From Planctomycetota bacterium (GTDB lineage: Bacteria; Planctomycetota; UBA1135; UBA2386), in contig JADLHO010000219.1 in the NCBI GenBank assembly GCA_020848735.1, positions 1 to 64,000 of the forward strand: a stretch of DNA of 64,000 nt, given 5' to 3'. Under the pieces are notes generated by a model that worked only from the letters and a program-made list of their open reading frames with translations, made no database searches and was not told where the DNA came from. Position 1 is the stretch's first letter, and each line of letters starts with the position of its first letter. Of this stretch, positions 27,494 through 35,858 are shown piece by piece. The position numbers were made by a program, and so were the translations under genes.

Positions 27494-27997
27494 CTACGAC
27501 GAGGCGCGCCGTTCGTCCAGTCGCCGCGCGTGTTCGAGGTCGAGGTCGAGGCAGAGCCGCGGCGCCGGCTGGAAGCCCTCGTGGTGGAAGAAGGACAGCA
27601 GGGCCTGGTCGTTCCAATCGACCTCGGTGCGCAGGGTGTGGATCCCGAGGCCGAGCAGGTTGGTCCGGAGCTGCTGCAGGAGCGCGCGCGCGACGCCATG
27701 GCCTTCGCATCGCGGGTGCACTCCGAAGCTGTCGAGCACGGCGACGCGCTCGGTCTGGCCGAACTCGCCGTAGAACACCCGCGCGAGGAGGTAGCCGGCG
27801 AAGCCGCCCAGGTACTCCGCGGCGAGCGAGACCTCGATCCCCGTCTCCGCGAGGTTCTGCGCGAGCTTCACCTTGAAGAACTCCTCCCGACGCCGGCCGA
27901 GGATCGCCGCGTCGACGTTGATCACCGCCTCGAGATCGCGCGGCTTGAGGCGTCGCACGACCGGGGCATCCGTCTCGACTTCGAGGGTCTTGTCCAT
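27494..27997 (-). CDS. GNAT-family N-acetyltransferase
   Basis: A 167-residue single-domain GNAT protein. Acetyl-CoA-binding motif A is visible in VLDSFGVHPRCEGHGVARAL, and a late LSFFHHEGF motif B. A good ribosome site AAGGAAG lies 8 nt before the ATG at 27997. It is followed directly by the Rrf2 regulator and separated from the SDR gene by a stem-loop. GNATs are also found with anaerobic benzoate genes in Rhodopseudomonas (BadL; Pat and KatA acetylate the CoA ligase BadA), so regulatory protein acetylation is a reasonable guess. Substrate is unknown. Confidence 0.85.
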   Translation of the reverse strand: MDKTLEVETDAPVVRRLKPRDLEAVINVDAAILGRRREEFFKVKLAQNLAETGIEVSLAAEYLGGFAGYLLARVFYGEFGQTERVAVLDSFGVHPRCEGHGVARALLQQLRTNLLGLGIHTLRTEVDWNDQALLSFFHHEGFQPAPRLCLDLDLEHARRLDERRASS

Positions 27998-28042
27998 CTC
28001 GGTTGCTTCCTTGGCGCGTTGGCTGACGTGTCGCAGTGGTTG

Positions 28043-28074
28043 CCCGGAGGCGGCGCCGCGAGGCGCGCTCCGGG
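28043..28074 (-). terminator. Stem-loop after the benzoyl-CoA operon
   Basis: Just after the SDR stop, CCCGGAG (28043-28049) and CTCCGGG (28068-28074) form a perfect 7-bp stem closing an 18-nt GC-rich loop. No U-tract. It may end or attenuate the transcript before the GNAT-Rrf2 pair. Confidence 0.4.
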
Positions 28075-28075
28075 A

Positions 28076-28810
28076 TCAGGCCGTGAGCTGTCCGCCGTCG
28101 ACGCGGAGCACCTGTCCGGTCACGTGCGAGCTCAGGTCGGAGAGGAGGTAGAGGACGCTGCGCGCGACGTCGTCGGGCGTGCCGGCACGGCCGAGTGCGG
28201 TCTCGTCGAGGGCGCGTTGCAGGATGTCGACGGGCAGGGTCTCGGTCATCGGCGTCGCGACGATCCCGGGGGCCACGGCATTGACGCGGATCCCGCTGCG
28301 CCCGAGCTCGCGCGCGGCGCTCCGGCACAGGGCGATGAGGCCGGCCTTGCTCGCCGCGTAGTTCGACTGGCCGAACTTCCCACGTTCGCCGTTGATCGAA
28401 CTCACGAGCACGATGCGGCCCCGCTTCCGGCGACGCATGCCGGGGACGACGAGCTGCAGCAGATGGAAGGCCGAGTCGAGGTTGACGCTCATCACCTTCT
28501 GCCAGTCCTGCGGCGTGAGCTTCCAGAGCACCCCGTCGGCGGTGATGCCGGCGCAGTGCACGAAGAGATCGATCGGCGGGTCGAGCGCGTCGAGCGTGGG
28601 ATCGAGAGCGGTGATCGCGGCGACGTCCGCGAGATCGCAGGGGACGCCGATCACCTCCGGCGGCAGCTCGCGTCCGGGGAGGTCGACGACGACGACCTTC
28701 GCGCCCTGGGCGAGCAGGCGATCGACGATCGCGCGGCCGATGCCGCCCGCGCCACCGGTGACGAGCGCCGTCGAGCCCGTCAGGTCGAGGAGTCGGGCCG
28801 CACCGCTCAT
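28076..28810 (-). CDS. Short-chain dehydrogenase/reductase (FabG-like)
   Basis: A 244-residue classical SDR. The NAD(P) loop TGGAGGIG is at 18-25, and the catalytic S138, Y151 and K155 lie in VLVSSINGERGKFGQSNYAASK-type context. The C-terminus is GQVLRVDGG. The family oxidises or reduces hydroxyacyl-CoA/ACP and other alcohols. The 4-nt overlap with bcrD makes it part of the operon. After ring opening the pathway yields 3-hydroxypimeloyl-CoA, so a 3-hydroxyacyl-CoA dehydrogenase role is attractive but unproven. The Asp in VVVVDLPG favours NAD+. Confidence 0.85.
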   Translation of the reverse strand: MSGAARLLDLTGSTALVTGGAGGIGRAIVDRLLAQGAKVVVVDLPGRELPPEVIGVPCDLADVAAITALDPTLDALDPPIDLFVHCAGITADGVLWKLTPQDWQKVMSVNLDSAFHLLQLVVPGMRRRKRGRIVLVSSINGERGKFGQSNYAASKAGLIALCRSAARELGRSGIRVNAVAPGIVATPMTETLPVDILQRALDETALGRAGTPDDVARSVLYLLSDLSSHVTGQVLRVDGGQLTA

Positions 28811-29658
28811 GCGGCGCCGCCCGTCAAGGAGAAGCCCTTCTCGCGCAGCTTGCGCGCACGGAAGCCGCCCCAGAGCGCCGCACCGATCGCGCCGGCGAGG
28901 ACGGCGTGCTCGTGCGTGACGATCTCGAGCGCGCGGTTGCTGTCGCGCATCGCGGCGAGCAGGCCCTCGTCGCGGGAGAGACCACCCGTGACGAGCACGC
29001 GCCCGGTCGCGCCGGCCGCGGTGGCGAGCTTCACGTAGCGTCCCGCCATCGAGTCGTGGATGCCGCGCAGGATGTTCGGGATGGACACGCCGCGCGAGAC
29101 CATGTTGATCACGTCGGTCTCGGCGAGCACCGCGCAGATCGAGGAGCAGGCCTCGGGGGCGTCCGCCGTGAGCGAGAGCGGACCGATCTCGTGGATGGTG
29201 ACTCCGAGGTAGCGGCAGATGTTCTCGAGGAACTGCCCCGAGCCCGAGGCGCACTGGCTCGTCATGCGGTAGCCGAGCACCTTCGCGCGTTCGTCCATGA
29301 GGACCGCGCGGGTATGCAGCGCGCCGATGTCGATCACCGCCCGCACCTGCGGGTCGAGGAAGAGCCCGCCGCGGGCATGGGTCGTCATGCCGTAGAAGTG
29401 ACCGGTGCGGAAGGGCACGTTCTCGCCCTCGCCGGTCGTCGCGACGTAGTCGATCGCCTCGCGGGCGACGCCCGCGGCCGCGAGCGCCTTGTCATAGGTC
29501 TCGGCGGCGACGTCGAGCGGGTCGCGACGCCGCAGGCGCTCGGTCGTGCCCGCGAGCATGCGCTGGCCGTCGGCGCCGCGAGCCGCGAAGACCACCGCCT
29601 TGATCGACGACGAGCCGACATCGATGCCGGCGCAGAGGAGGGTGTCGGTCGCACTCAT
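28807..29658 (-). CDS. bcrD: Benzoyl-CoA reductase ATPase subunit D
   Basis: A 283-residue BadF/BcrA ASKHA-family protein, the size of Thauera BcrD (about 280). Phosphate loop 1 is GIDVGSSSIKAVV, and C136 (SQCASGSGQFLE) and C171/C175 (EACSSICAV) include the positions that bridge a [4Fe-4S] cluster between the two ATPase subunits. BcrAD hydrolyses ATP to drive one electron at a time into the BcrBC active site. It overlaps bcrA by 4 nt upstream and the SDR by 4 nt downstream. Two distinct ATPase subunits argue for a Bcr-type reductase over a 2-hydroxyacyl-CoA dehydratase activator, which is homodimeric. Confidence 0.92.
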   Translation of the reverse strand: MSATDTLLCAGIDVGSSSIKAVVFAARGADGQRMLAGTTERLRRRDPLDVAAETYDKALAAAGVAREAIDYVATTGEGENVPFRTGHFYGMTTHARGGLFLDPQVRAVIDIGALHTRAVLMDERAKVLGYRMTSQCASGSGQFLENICRYLGVTIHEIGPLSLTADAPEACSSICAVLAETDVINMVSRGVSIPNILRGIHDSMAGRYVKLATAAGATGRVLVTGGLSRDEGLLAAMRDSNRALEIVTHEHAVLAGAIGAALWGGFRARKLREKGFSLTGGAA

Positions 29659-30965
29659 GTCAGGACCTCGAGGCTCGTGCGGCCGCTGCGCGCGTCGCGC
29701 AGGGCGAAGAGCGCGGCGCCGAGCGCGCCGGTGTAGATCGAGTCGGGTGAGATGTTGAGCTTCCGCTCGCCGTAGTTCTCGGCGATCAGGCGCCGCAGCG
29801 CACGCACCGCCTCCTGGTTGCGTGCCACGACGCCGGTGAAGGTGAACTCGTCCTCCACGCCACCCGAGCGCGCGAGCAGCGACATCGCGCGGAGGATGAT
29901 CGCGCGGTGCAGGCCGCCCAGGATGTCCTCGCGCTTCTCGCCGAGCGAGAGGCGTTCGCGGAGCTCCGCACCCGCGAAGACCGTGCACGTCGAGTTGATC
30001 TTCACCTGGCGGGTCGCCTTCGAGGCGAGGGGCCCCAGCTCGTGGAGGCCGAGGTTCATCTCGTCGGCGATGTAGCCGAGGTAGCGACCGCAGCCGGCCG
30101 CGCAGCGGTCGTTCATCTGGAAGGACGTGACGATGCCCTGCGCATCGACCTGGATCGCCTTCGTGTCCTGGCCGCCGATGTCGAGCACGGTGCGCGTCGC
30201 GGGGAACATGTGATGCGCGCCGAGCCCGTGGCAGAGGATCTCGGAGCGGATCCGACCCTCGGGGAAGGGCAGGCGCTGGCGGCCGTAGCCCGTCCCGACC
30301 GAGCCGATCTGCGTGAGCTCGAGACCGAGCACCGCGCGCACGCCGCGCGCGAGCTCGTCCCCGGCGTCGGGCATCCGCCGCAACGCGTGCTGGGCGTGCT
30401 GATCGAAGGTGCCGACCGCCTCGGTGCTGTTCTCGACCTCGAGGATCGCCTTGTCGAAGAGGCCTGCCAGGCGATCGAAGGCGCCCGTCACGCCGCGCGA
30501 GAGTCCGGTCGCGAGCTCCATCCAGCGGCTGCCCGCGAGATCGCGGAAGAAGTCGCTCTTGCGCTGCGCGTCGGCCGCATAGAGGGCCTCGATCTCCGCG
30601 TGCATCGCGTCGAGCAACGCGTCGAGGAGCGCACCGAAGCCGGCCGGCGCATCCTTCGCGAGGCGCCGCACGGTCTGGTCGAGCGCGACGAGCTGGCTGC
30701 GGTACTGCTCCGCGCGGAAGCGACGCTCGAAGGCCTGCACCTGGGTGCGCGCCGTCGGGCCGCGGAGCTGCTCCTCGATCAGCGAGAAGCGGGTGTGGAT
30801 CAGCGCCTCGCCGAGGGCGACCTGGCAGGCGACGTCGTAGTTGCTGCGGCTGTTCGTGATGCCGCGGCCGAGCACGCGCGCGTCGTCACCCAGCACGACG
30901 GCCTTGGTCGTCGTGGACCCGAGGTCGATGCCGACGCAGTAGGCGATCCTCAGCGAGCTGCTCAT
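29655..30965 (-). CDS. bcrA: Benzoyl-CoA reductase ATPase subunit A
   Basis: A 436-residue ASKHA ATPase, matching the long BcrA subunit. The loop GIDLGSTTTK is at 12-21 and LDIGGQDTKA at 261-270. Cluster cysteines C288/C292 lie in DRCAAGCGRYLG, and C327 in NSTCTVFAGAEL. Between the two halves of the ATPase fold is an inserted helical region (about 60-200) that distinguishes BcrA from the shorter BcrD and HgdC. It receives electrons from ferredoxin and, with BcrD, couples ATP hydrolysis to aromatic ring reduction. The ATG at 30965 overlaps the bcrB stop by 4 nt. Confidence 0.94.
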   Translation of the reverse strand: MSSSLRIAYCVGIDLGSTTTKAVVLGDDARVLGRGITNSRSNYDVACQVALGEALIHTRFSLIEEQLRGPTARTQVQAFERRFRAEQYRSQLVALDQTVRRLAKDAPAGFGALLDALLDAMHAEIEALYAADAQRKSDFFRDLAGSRWMELATGLSRGVTGAFDRLAGLFDKAILEVENSTEAVGTFDQHAQHALRRMPDAGDELARGVRAVLGLELTQIGSVGTGYGRQRLPFPEGRIRSEILCHGLGAHHMFPATRTVLDIGGQDTKAIQVDAQGIVTSFQMNDRCAAGCGRYLGYIADEMNLGLHELGPLASKATRQVKINSTCTVFAGAELRERLSLGEKREDILGGLHRAIILRAMSLLARSGGVEDEFTFTGVVARNQEAVRALRRLIAENYGERKLNISPDSIYTGALGAALFALRDARSGRTSLEVLT

Positions 30966-32284
30966 GACGCACCTCCGACGCGCGGGGCCGCGGTGCCGCG
31001 CCGCTGCGCGATCATCTGGAAGTACGACTCGAGGCGGTTCTTGATGTTCGACGCCGAGAAGTAGCGCGGGTCGACCAGATCGCTCTCGATGAAGCCGCCG
31101 GGACGACCGGTGCGCTTCTCGACCTCGCGGAGGATCATGAGCTGCCCGGCGCTGAACGAATTGCAGCTCTTGACCGAGTTGATGAGGAAGCCGTCGGCGG
31201 AGTACTCGCTCACGTAGCGCGAGAGCATGTCGACGCGCGTCGGGAGGTTGAGGTTCGTGTAGCAGCCCATGCAGTACTCGGCGAGCGTCTCGAGCGGCCG
31301 GGCCGGGTCGTGCCGGAAGCCGAGGTCGTAGACCCCTCCGACCTTCGTGTAGGTCGAGGCGACGACCACGGCGCCCTCGTCCGTGAACATCTTCCAGAAC
31401 TCGCGGAAGCTGGTCCAGTTGGGCGGACCCTCGACGACGACGCGGTACTTCTCCTGCTTCAACTCGCCGTCGGGGATGACGGGGCCCTGGCCCTGGCGCA
31501 GGCGCTCCTCGACCTCGGCGCGCAGCTCGCGGTAGTACTCGATCGCGGCTTCCGTCCCGCGGAACGCGCTGAAGATCGGACCGATGTAGTAGACGCCGCC
31601 GAAGTACGCATCGATCGGCGAGGGCTTCTGCTTCGCGGCCTCGAGCACCCACACGAGGTCGTCCTCCGCGCGGGCCGAGCGGGCCAGGTGCTCGCGCAGC
31701 AGGTCCTCGTCGTACGCGCGACCCGTGAGTCGCTCGAAGGCGGGGATGACCTTCTCGCGGAGCTGATCGACGACGTACCTGCGCATCGAATCGGTGATGC
31801 GACCGTCACCCTGATAGGGGACGTGCAGCATCACGACCGGGCACTGGTACTCCTGGGCGAGGATCTCGAACCACTTCAGGAAGGTGAAGCAGCCGGTGTA
31901 CGAGAGCAGCAGCAGGTCGGGCGAGGGGAGGCGCTCACCCGTGGGGCCCACGTTGCCCGAGCGCAGCATGCCGACGTCGCACTTCACGTAGGTGCACACG
32001 TCCTCCGAGTGCCCGAGCTTCTCCGCGAGCGCGATGTAGTCGCGCGACTTGCCGCGCATGCCCGACTGCAGCGCATTGATCTCGGGCAGGACCGGCAGCA
32101 CGTCGAAGGTCCGCAGCAGCTCGGTGAGGTTGCCCGGCACGAACGTGTACGCGCACTTGCGGCCGGTCTGCGACGCACGGGCGAGCTGGTGGAAGTGCTC
32201 GCCGATCATCCGCTTCTGCCGCTCCTGACTCTCGTCCTTGCGCGCTTCGGCGGCCGGGCGATTTCCGGTGGTCGACGTTGCCAT
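30962..32284 (-). CDS. bcrB: Benzoyl-CoA reductase subunit B
   Basis: A 440-residue HgdB/HgdC-dehydratase-like subunit that with BcrC forms the [4Fe-4S]-containing active site where benzoyl-CoA is reduced to cyclohexa-1,5-diene-1-carbonyl-CoA. Visible: MIGEHFHQLARASQTGRKCA, LLLLSYTGCFTFLKWFEILA, CMGCYTNLNLPTRVDML and INSVKSCNSFSAGQLMI, with cysteines in the family's cluster-binding regions. The ATG at 32284 is 2 nt beyond the bcrC stop. Length and domain match BcrB rather than BcrC. Confidence 0.93.
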   Translation of the reverse strand: MATSTTGNRPAAEARKDESQERQKRMIGEHFHQLARASQTGRKCAYTFVPGNLTELLRTFDVLPVLPEINALQSGMRGKSRDYIALAEKLGHSEDVCTYVKCDVGMLRSGNVGPTGERLPSPDLLLLSYTGCFTFLKWFEILAQEYQCPVVMLHVPYQGDGRITDSMRRYVVDQLREKVIPAFERLTGRAYDEDLLREHLARSARAEDDLVWVLEAAKQKPSPIDAYFGGVYYIGPIFSAFRGTEAAIEYYRELRAEVEERLRQGQGPVIPDGELKQEKYRVVVEGPPNWTSFREFWKMFTDEGAVVVASTYTKVGGVYDLGFRHDPARPLETLAEYCMGCYTNLNLPTRVDMLSRYVSEYSADGFLINSVKSCNSFSAGQLMILREVEKRTGRPGGFIESDLVDPRYFSASNIKNRLESYFQMIAQRRGTAAPRVGGAS

Positions 32285-32286
32285 GC

Positions 32287-33465
32287 TCACGCTCCGCTCC
32301 ACAGTTTGATCGAGTCGGCAAAGGTGCCGGCCTGCTCGCGGATCACCTGGAATTGGCCGGTGTTCTCCGCGTACTTGAACGAGGTCCACGGGATGCCCGC
32401 GGCGTCGAGGGCGCCGACGAGCATCGGTTGATCGAGCAATGCGGGGTCGCAGAAGCTCGGGGCACAGAACACCACGCCCTCCGCGCCGCTCTGCCGGACG
32501 CGCTCGACGAGGTCGCGGCCCTTCCTGTCCTGATCGATGTAGCGGATCGCGCTGGGCACGCCGTTCTCGAGATAGGCGGCGACCACGGCGTCGAGGGCCG
32601 TCCGGCCTGCGGCCAGCGGCGCCACGTCGCCGCGGATCCAGCGCTGCACCGCGATGAGGTCGTCGTCGACGATGTAGCAGCCGGCGCGCTCCAGGGTCTT
32701 GATGAGCCCGAGCGGCGGCTGCTCGCAGAACGACCCGGTGAGCAGCATGCGGGCCTGGTCCATCGGCCGGCGCTCGACGTCGGCGACGACCGCCGCGCGG
32801 TACTCGTCGAGCATGCGCGTGTGTTCGTCGACCGGCAGGACCATCCCTGCCTTCAGCACGAGGTAGAGCTCGTGCGTCGGGACCTTCCAGGGTTCGTTGC
32901 GGCGCAGTTCGTAGAGCGCCTCGACCGCGCGGCGGTTGGCGTCGTACTCGGCGATCGCCGCGCGCAGGTTCGCCTCGGTCAGCGGTCGTGCGCCACGGCG
33001 CTCGAGCTCCGCGGCGATGTCCATGAGCTCGTGACGGTAGAACGCCCCGCCGAGCGACGTGCTGAAGTCCTGCGGGACGTCCACGTAGCGCGCGAACTTG
33101 TCGGGGAACTGCATCATCCACATGCCGGAGAGGTTGCGGATCACGTCGCAGGTCGCCGGGAAGAGCACGCCGTCGAGACAGTCGAGGCTGCCGCTCAGCC
33201 CGAGCTCGATCGTGCTGCGCGGGATGTGGCAGACGTAGCTCTGGTAATAGGCATCGCCGCGGATGATCTCGAGCTGATCGCCGCCACCGAAGATGCCCAC
33301 CGGCAGCACGCCCATCGCCCAGGGCAGCTCGCGGGGCACGTAGACCGGCATGAAGCCCAGCGCGAGTCCACCGGTGCGTGCCTTCCACGCGCGGACGCTC
33401 TCGAAGCGGAGATCGTGGTGGAGTGCGGTGGCGCGTTCCAGGAGAGCGGCGAGAGGAGCCGGCAT
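32287..33465 (-). CDS. bcrC: Benzoyl-CoA reductase subunit C
   Basis: A 392-residue partner of BcrB in the ring-reducing module. Family features: GFMPVYVPRELPWAMGVLPV near the N-terminus, YYQSYVCHIPRSTIELGL, and DGVLFPATCDVIRNLSGMW. Later MLLTGSFCEQPP and GVVFCAPSFCDPALLDQPML carry further cysteines. An AAGGA ribosome site precedes the ATG at 33465. The order bcrC-bcrB-bcrA-bcrD is the same as in Thauera and Rhodopseudomonas (badDEFG). Confidence 0.93.
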   Translation of the reverse strand: MPAPLAALLERATALHHDLRFESVRAWKARTGGLALGFMPVYVPRELPWAMGVLPVGIFGGGDQLEIIRGDAYYQSYVCHIPRSTIELGLSGSLDCLDGVLFPATCDVIRNLSGMWMMQFPDKFARYVDVPQDFSTSLGGAFYRHELMDIAAELERRGARPLTEANLRAAIAEYDANRRAVEALYELRRNEPWKVPTHELYLVLKAGMVLPVDEHTRMLDEYRAAVVADVERRPMDQARMLLTGSFCEQPPLGLIKTLERAGCYIVDDDLIAVQRWIRGDVAPLAAGRTALDAVVAAYLENGVPSAIRYIDQDRKGRDLVERVRQSGAEGVVFCAPSFCDPALLDQPMLVGALDAAGIPWTSFKYAENTGQFQVIREQAGTFADSIKLWSGA

Positions 33466-33479
33466 CGGGCAGTCCTTGG

Positions 33480-34259
33480 TCAGGAGTGGGTCCACTGCGG
33501 TGCGCGCTTCGCGAGGAAGGCGGCGATGCCCTCCTTCGCGTCGGAACTCCGCATCAGGTCGTCGAGATAGAGGCGCTCGACGCGATCGAGCGCCGGGAAG
33601 AAGCGCGCGTGGAAGCCCGCGCGCAGCGCGTGAACCGCGAAGCGCAGGCTCGTCGCGGATTGCGGCAGGAGCGCCTCGCGGAGCCAGGCGAGCGCCGCCG
33701 CCTCGGGGTCGTCGGCGAGTTCGTCGGCGAGGCCGCAGGCGAGCGCACGTGCCCCGTCGATGCTGCGTCCCGAGAGACAGAGATCCGCCGCGACGCCGGG
33801 GCCGACGCGCTCGGGGAGCAGCGCCGATGCGACCGGCGCGAAGACGCCGAGCTTGATCTCCGGTTGACCGAGGCGCGCATCGGGAGCGACGACGACGCGG
33901 TGCGCGAAGGCCGCGAGCTCGAGCCCGCCCCCGAGACACTGGCCGCGCACGGCGGCGACGATCGGGATGCGTGCGGCCGCCATCGCGCGGAAGAGCCGAT
34001 GGAAGGTCGAAAGCATCGCGGTGACGTGCTCGGGCAGGTGCTCGGCCACGCTCGCCCCGAAGGAGAAGTGCGGACCCTCCGCGGTCAGCAACACGCCGGC
34101 GAGGCGCGGCGCGTCGGCGGCCTTCACGAAGACGTCGTGCAGGGCGCGCGTCATCGCGCCGTCGAGCACGTTGGCCTTCGGCATCGCCAACGCGACCCGC
34201 CAGAAGGCGCCGTCGTCGAGGGGCGTCACGAGGATGGGGGACTTGGCGGCTTCGCTCAC
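33480..34259 (-). CDS. dch: Cyclohexa-1,5-diene-1-carbonyl-CoA hydratase
   Basis: A 259-residue crotonase-fold enzyme, the length of Dch (about 256-260). It would add water to the dienoyl-CoA made by BcrABCD, giving 6-hydroxycyclohex-1-ene-1-carbonyl-CoA. Diagnostic stretches are MPKANVLDGAMTRAL and HFSFGASVAEHLP, which I recall as typical of Dch rather than generic enoyl-CoA hydratases, plus the oxyanion region CLGGGLELA. I chose the GTG at 34259, whose GTGA overlaps the stop of the upstream GNAT gene. It lies 14 nt before bcrC. Confidence 0.88.
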   Translation of the reverse strand: MSEAAKSPILVTPLDDGAFWRVALAMPKANVLDGAMTRALHDVFVKAADAPRLAGVLLTAEGPHFSFGASVAEHLPEHVTAMLSTFHRLFRAMAAARIPIVAAVRGQCLGGGLELAAFAHRVVVAPDARLGQPEIKLGVFAPVASALLPERVGPGVAADLCLSGRSIDGARALACGLADELADDPEAAALAWLREALLPQSATSLRFAVHALRAGFHARFFPALDRVERLYLDDLMRSSDAKEGIAAFLAKRAPQWTHS

Positions 34260-34744
34260 GATCCGTTCTCCTGGTCGGTGCCGAGCTCGATCTCGAGTTG
34301 CACGAAGGGTCCGCCGACGAAGCCCGCGGACCGGAAGAAGGAGAGGATCGCGACGTCGTTGCGCCTCACCATCGTGCGGACGTGCCGCACCCCGAGGGCC
34401 GCGAAGCGGCGCCGCGCCTCGTCGACCAGCGCGCGCGCGACGCCGCGGCGTTGCCACTCCGTCGCGACCCCGACCGAGAAGACCCAGCCCGCGGGATCGG
34501 AGCCGAACTCGACGGTGCGCACCTCGCCGAAGAGATAGCCCGCGAGGGCGCCGTCGACGTCGACGCCGATCGCGAACGCCTGGTCGATGCGTCGCACGGC
34601 AGCGCCCGCGACGTAGCTCGCGAACACACGCTGCCACGCGCCCTCGTCGCGTTCGCCGGTGTGCGCCGCGTCGATCGCGATCACCGCGCCGAGGTCGGCG
34701 GCGCACAGCTCGCGCACCTTGGGCGCCGTCCGCAGCTCAGCCAC
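34256..34744 (-). CDS. GNAT-family N-acetyltransferase inside the benzoyl-CoA operon
   Basis: About 162 residues from a GTG at 34744 (an in-frame ATG lies at 34765). The GNAT acetyl-CoA loop is VFSVGVATEWQRRGVARALV and the end is FFRSAGFVGGPFVQL. It overlaps the oah stop by 8 nt and the dch start by 4 nt, so it is translated as part of the pathway operon. It is not closely similar to the other GNAT at 27494, so this is not a simple recent duplication. The likely role is modification of a pathway enzyme or regulator; substrate unknown. Confidence 0.85.
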   Translation of the reverse strand: MAELRTAPKVRELCAADLGAVIAIDAAHTGERDEGAWQRVFASYVAGAAVRRIDQAFAIGVDVDGALAGYLFGEVRTVEFGSDPAGWVFSVGVATEWQRRGVARALVDEARRRFAALGVRHVRTMVRRNDVAILSFFRSAGFVGGPFVQLEIELGTDQENGS

Positions 34745-35849
34745 GCGCGTTCTCCGCGCTCGCATGCGCCTTCTCGAGCACCGCGAGCGTGAGCTCCTCG
34801 CCCCAGGTCGCGCCCTCGGCGAGGCGTTGCCGCAGGAGCAGGAAGTCGGGCTCGCGGCAGGCGCGGCCACCCTCGTGGAACGCGCGGAAGCCGGCACGGC
34901 CCTCGGTCATCATGTTGAGGCCGAGCCAGGCGCGGTTGGTCTCGCGGTTGCGATCCCAGTGCTGCAGCTTGTGCTTGCGCACGCTCTCGATCGTCTTCGT
35001 GAGGCAGCCCGGCATCGTCATCGCGAGCGAGGTCACGAGGCGATCGACCTCGGCGTCGAGCAGCGAGAGATCGACGCTGCCCCGCGCGAGCAGCTCCTTG
35101 CCGCGCGCGCGCTCCTCACCGCTCCGCGGCTCGCCGAGCACCGGCCGGCCGAAGGGATCCAGCAGGCGATCGGTGACGACGAGCGGATTCGGCACGAACG
35201 CGCCGTCGACCTTCAGCGCGGGGACGATCGCGGTCAGCAGCCCGAGCCGGTGCGCCTTGTGCGCACTCCAATGCTCGCAGAGCGTGCAGCTCTCCATCGC
35301 GCGCTCCATGCCGACGAAGAGCGGCAGGAAGTCGGTGCTGCCGCCATCGGGCGCTGAGCCGTGCTTCGGACCCGCCTGGCCGAAGGTCGCGAGGTCCTGC
35401 GCGACCGAGAAGTCGCAGGCCATGCCGATCTCCTGGCCCCCGGCGATACGCATGCCGTTCACGCGGCAGATCACCGGTTTGTCGCAGTGCAGGATCGCCG
35501 TGACCATGTCGTTGAAGAGCCGCATGTACTGGCGGTACTCCTCCGGACGCCCCGCGTAGTACTCCGCATACTCCGCCGTGTTGCCGCCGGTGCAGAACGC
35601 GCGCGTCCCGGCGCCGGTGAACACCACGGCGACGCAGCGGCGATCGTTGGACGCCTGCCGCATCCCGAGGATCACGCCCTTCACCATCGCGGTGGTGTAG
35701 GAGTTGAGCTGCGCCTGGTTGTCGAGCGTGATGCGGGTCGCGTGGAGGCCGTCGACGACGTGCCCGCCCGGGTCCTTCACCAGGACACGCTCCAGCCGCA
35801 CGCCGGGGTACTCGAAGGACTCGATCAGATCGTGGTTCTTGAACTGCAT
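34737..35849 (-). CDS. oah: 6-oxocyclohex-1-ene-1-carbonyl-CoA hydrolase
   Basis: A 370-residue ring-opening hydrolase of the crotonase superfamily (Oah/BamA). It converts 6-oxocyclohex-1-ene-1-carbonyl-CoA to 3-hydroxypimeloyl-CoA. Strongly conserved segments: HVVDGLHATRITLDN, QLNSYTTAMVKGVI, FCTGGNTAEYAEYY, CRVNGMRIAGGQEIGMA, FGQAGPKHGSAPDGGSTDFL. These are the family's marker sequences used to detect anaerobic aromatic degraders. Length is normal (about 375). The ATG at 35849 lies 9 nt after the had stop. Confidence 0.95.
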   Translation of the reverse strand: MQFKNHDLIESFEYPGVRLERVLVKDPGGHVVDGLHATRITLDNQAQLNSYTTAMVKGVILGMRQASNDRRCVAVVFTGAGTRAFCTGGNTAEYAEYYAGRPEEYRQYMRLFNDMVTAILHCDKPVICRVNGMRIAGGQEIGMACDFSVAQDLATFGQAGPKHGSAPDGGSTDFLPLFVGMERAMESCTLCEHWSAHKAHRLGLLTAIVPALKVDGAFVPNPLVVTDRLLDPFGRPVLGEPRSGEERARGKELLARGSVDLSLLDAEVDRLVTSLAMTMPGCLTKTIESVRKHKLQHWDRNRETNRAWLGLNMMTEGRAGFRAFHEGGRACREPDFLLLRQRLAEGATWGEELTLAVLEKAHASAENARG

Positions 35850-35858
35850 GTCGGGCGC

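Noticed and set aside
28807..33465. 2-hydroxyglutaryl-CoA dehydratase and activator as an alternative to BcrABCD
   Set aside because: There are two different ATPase subunits with a long BcrA-type insertion, and dch, oah and had are in the same operon.
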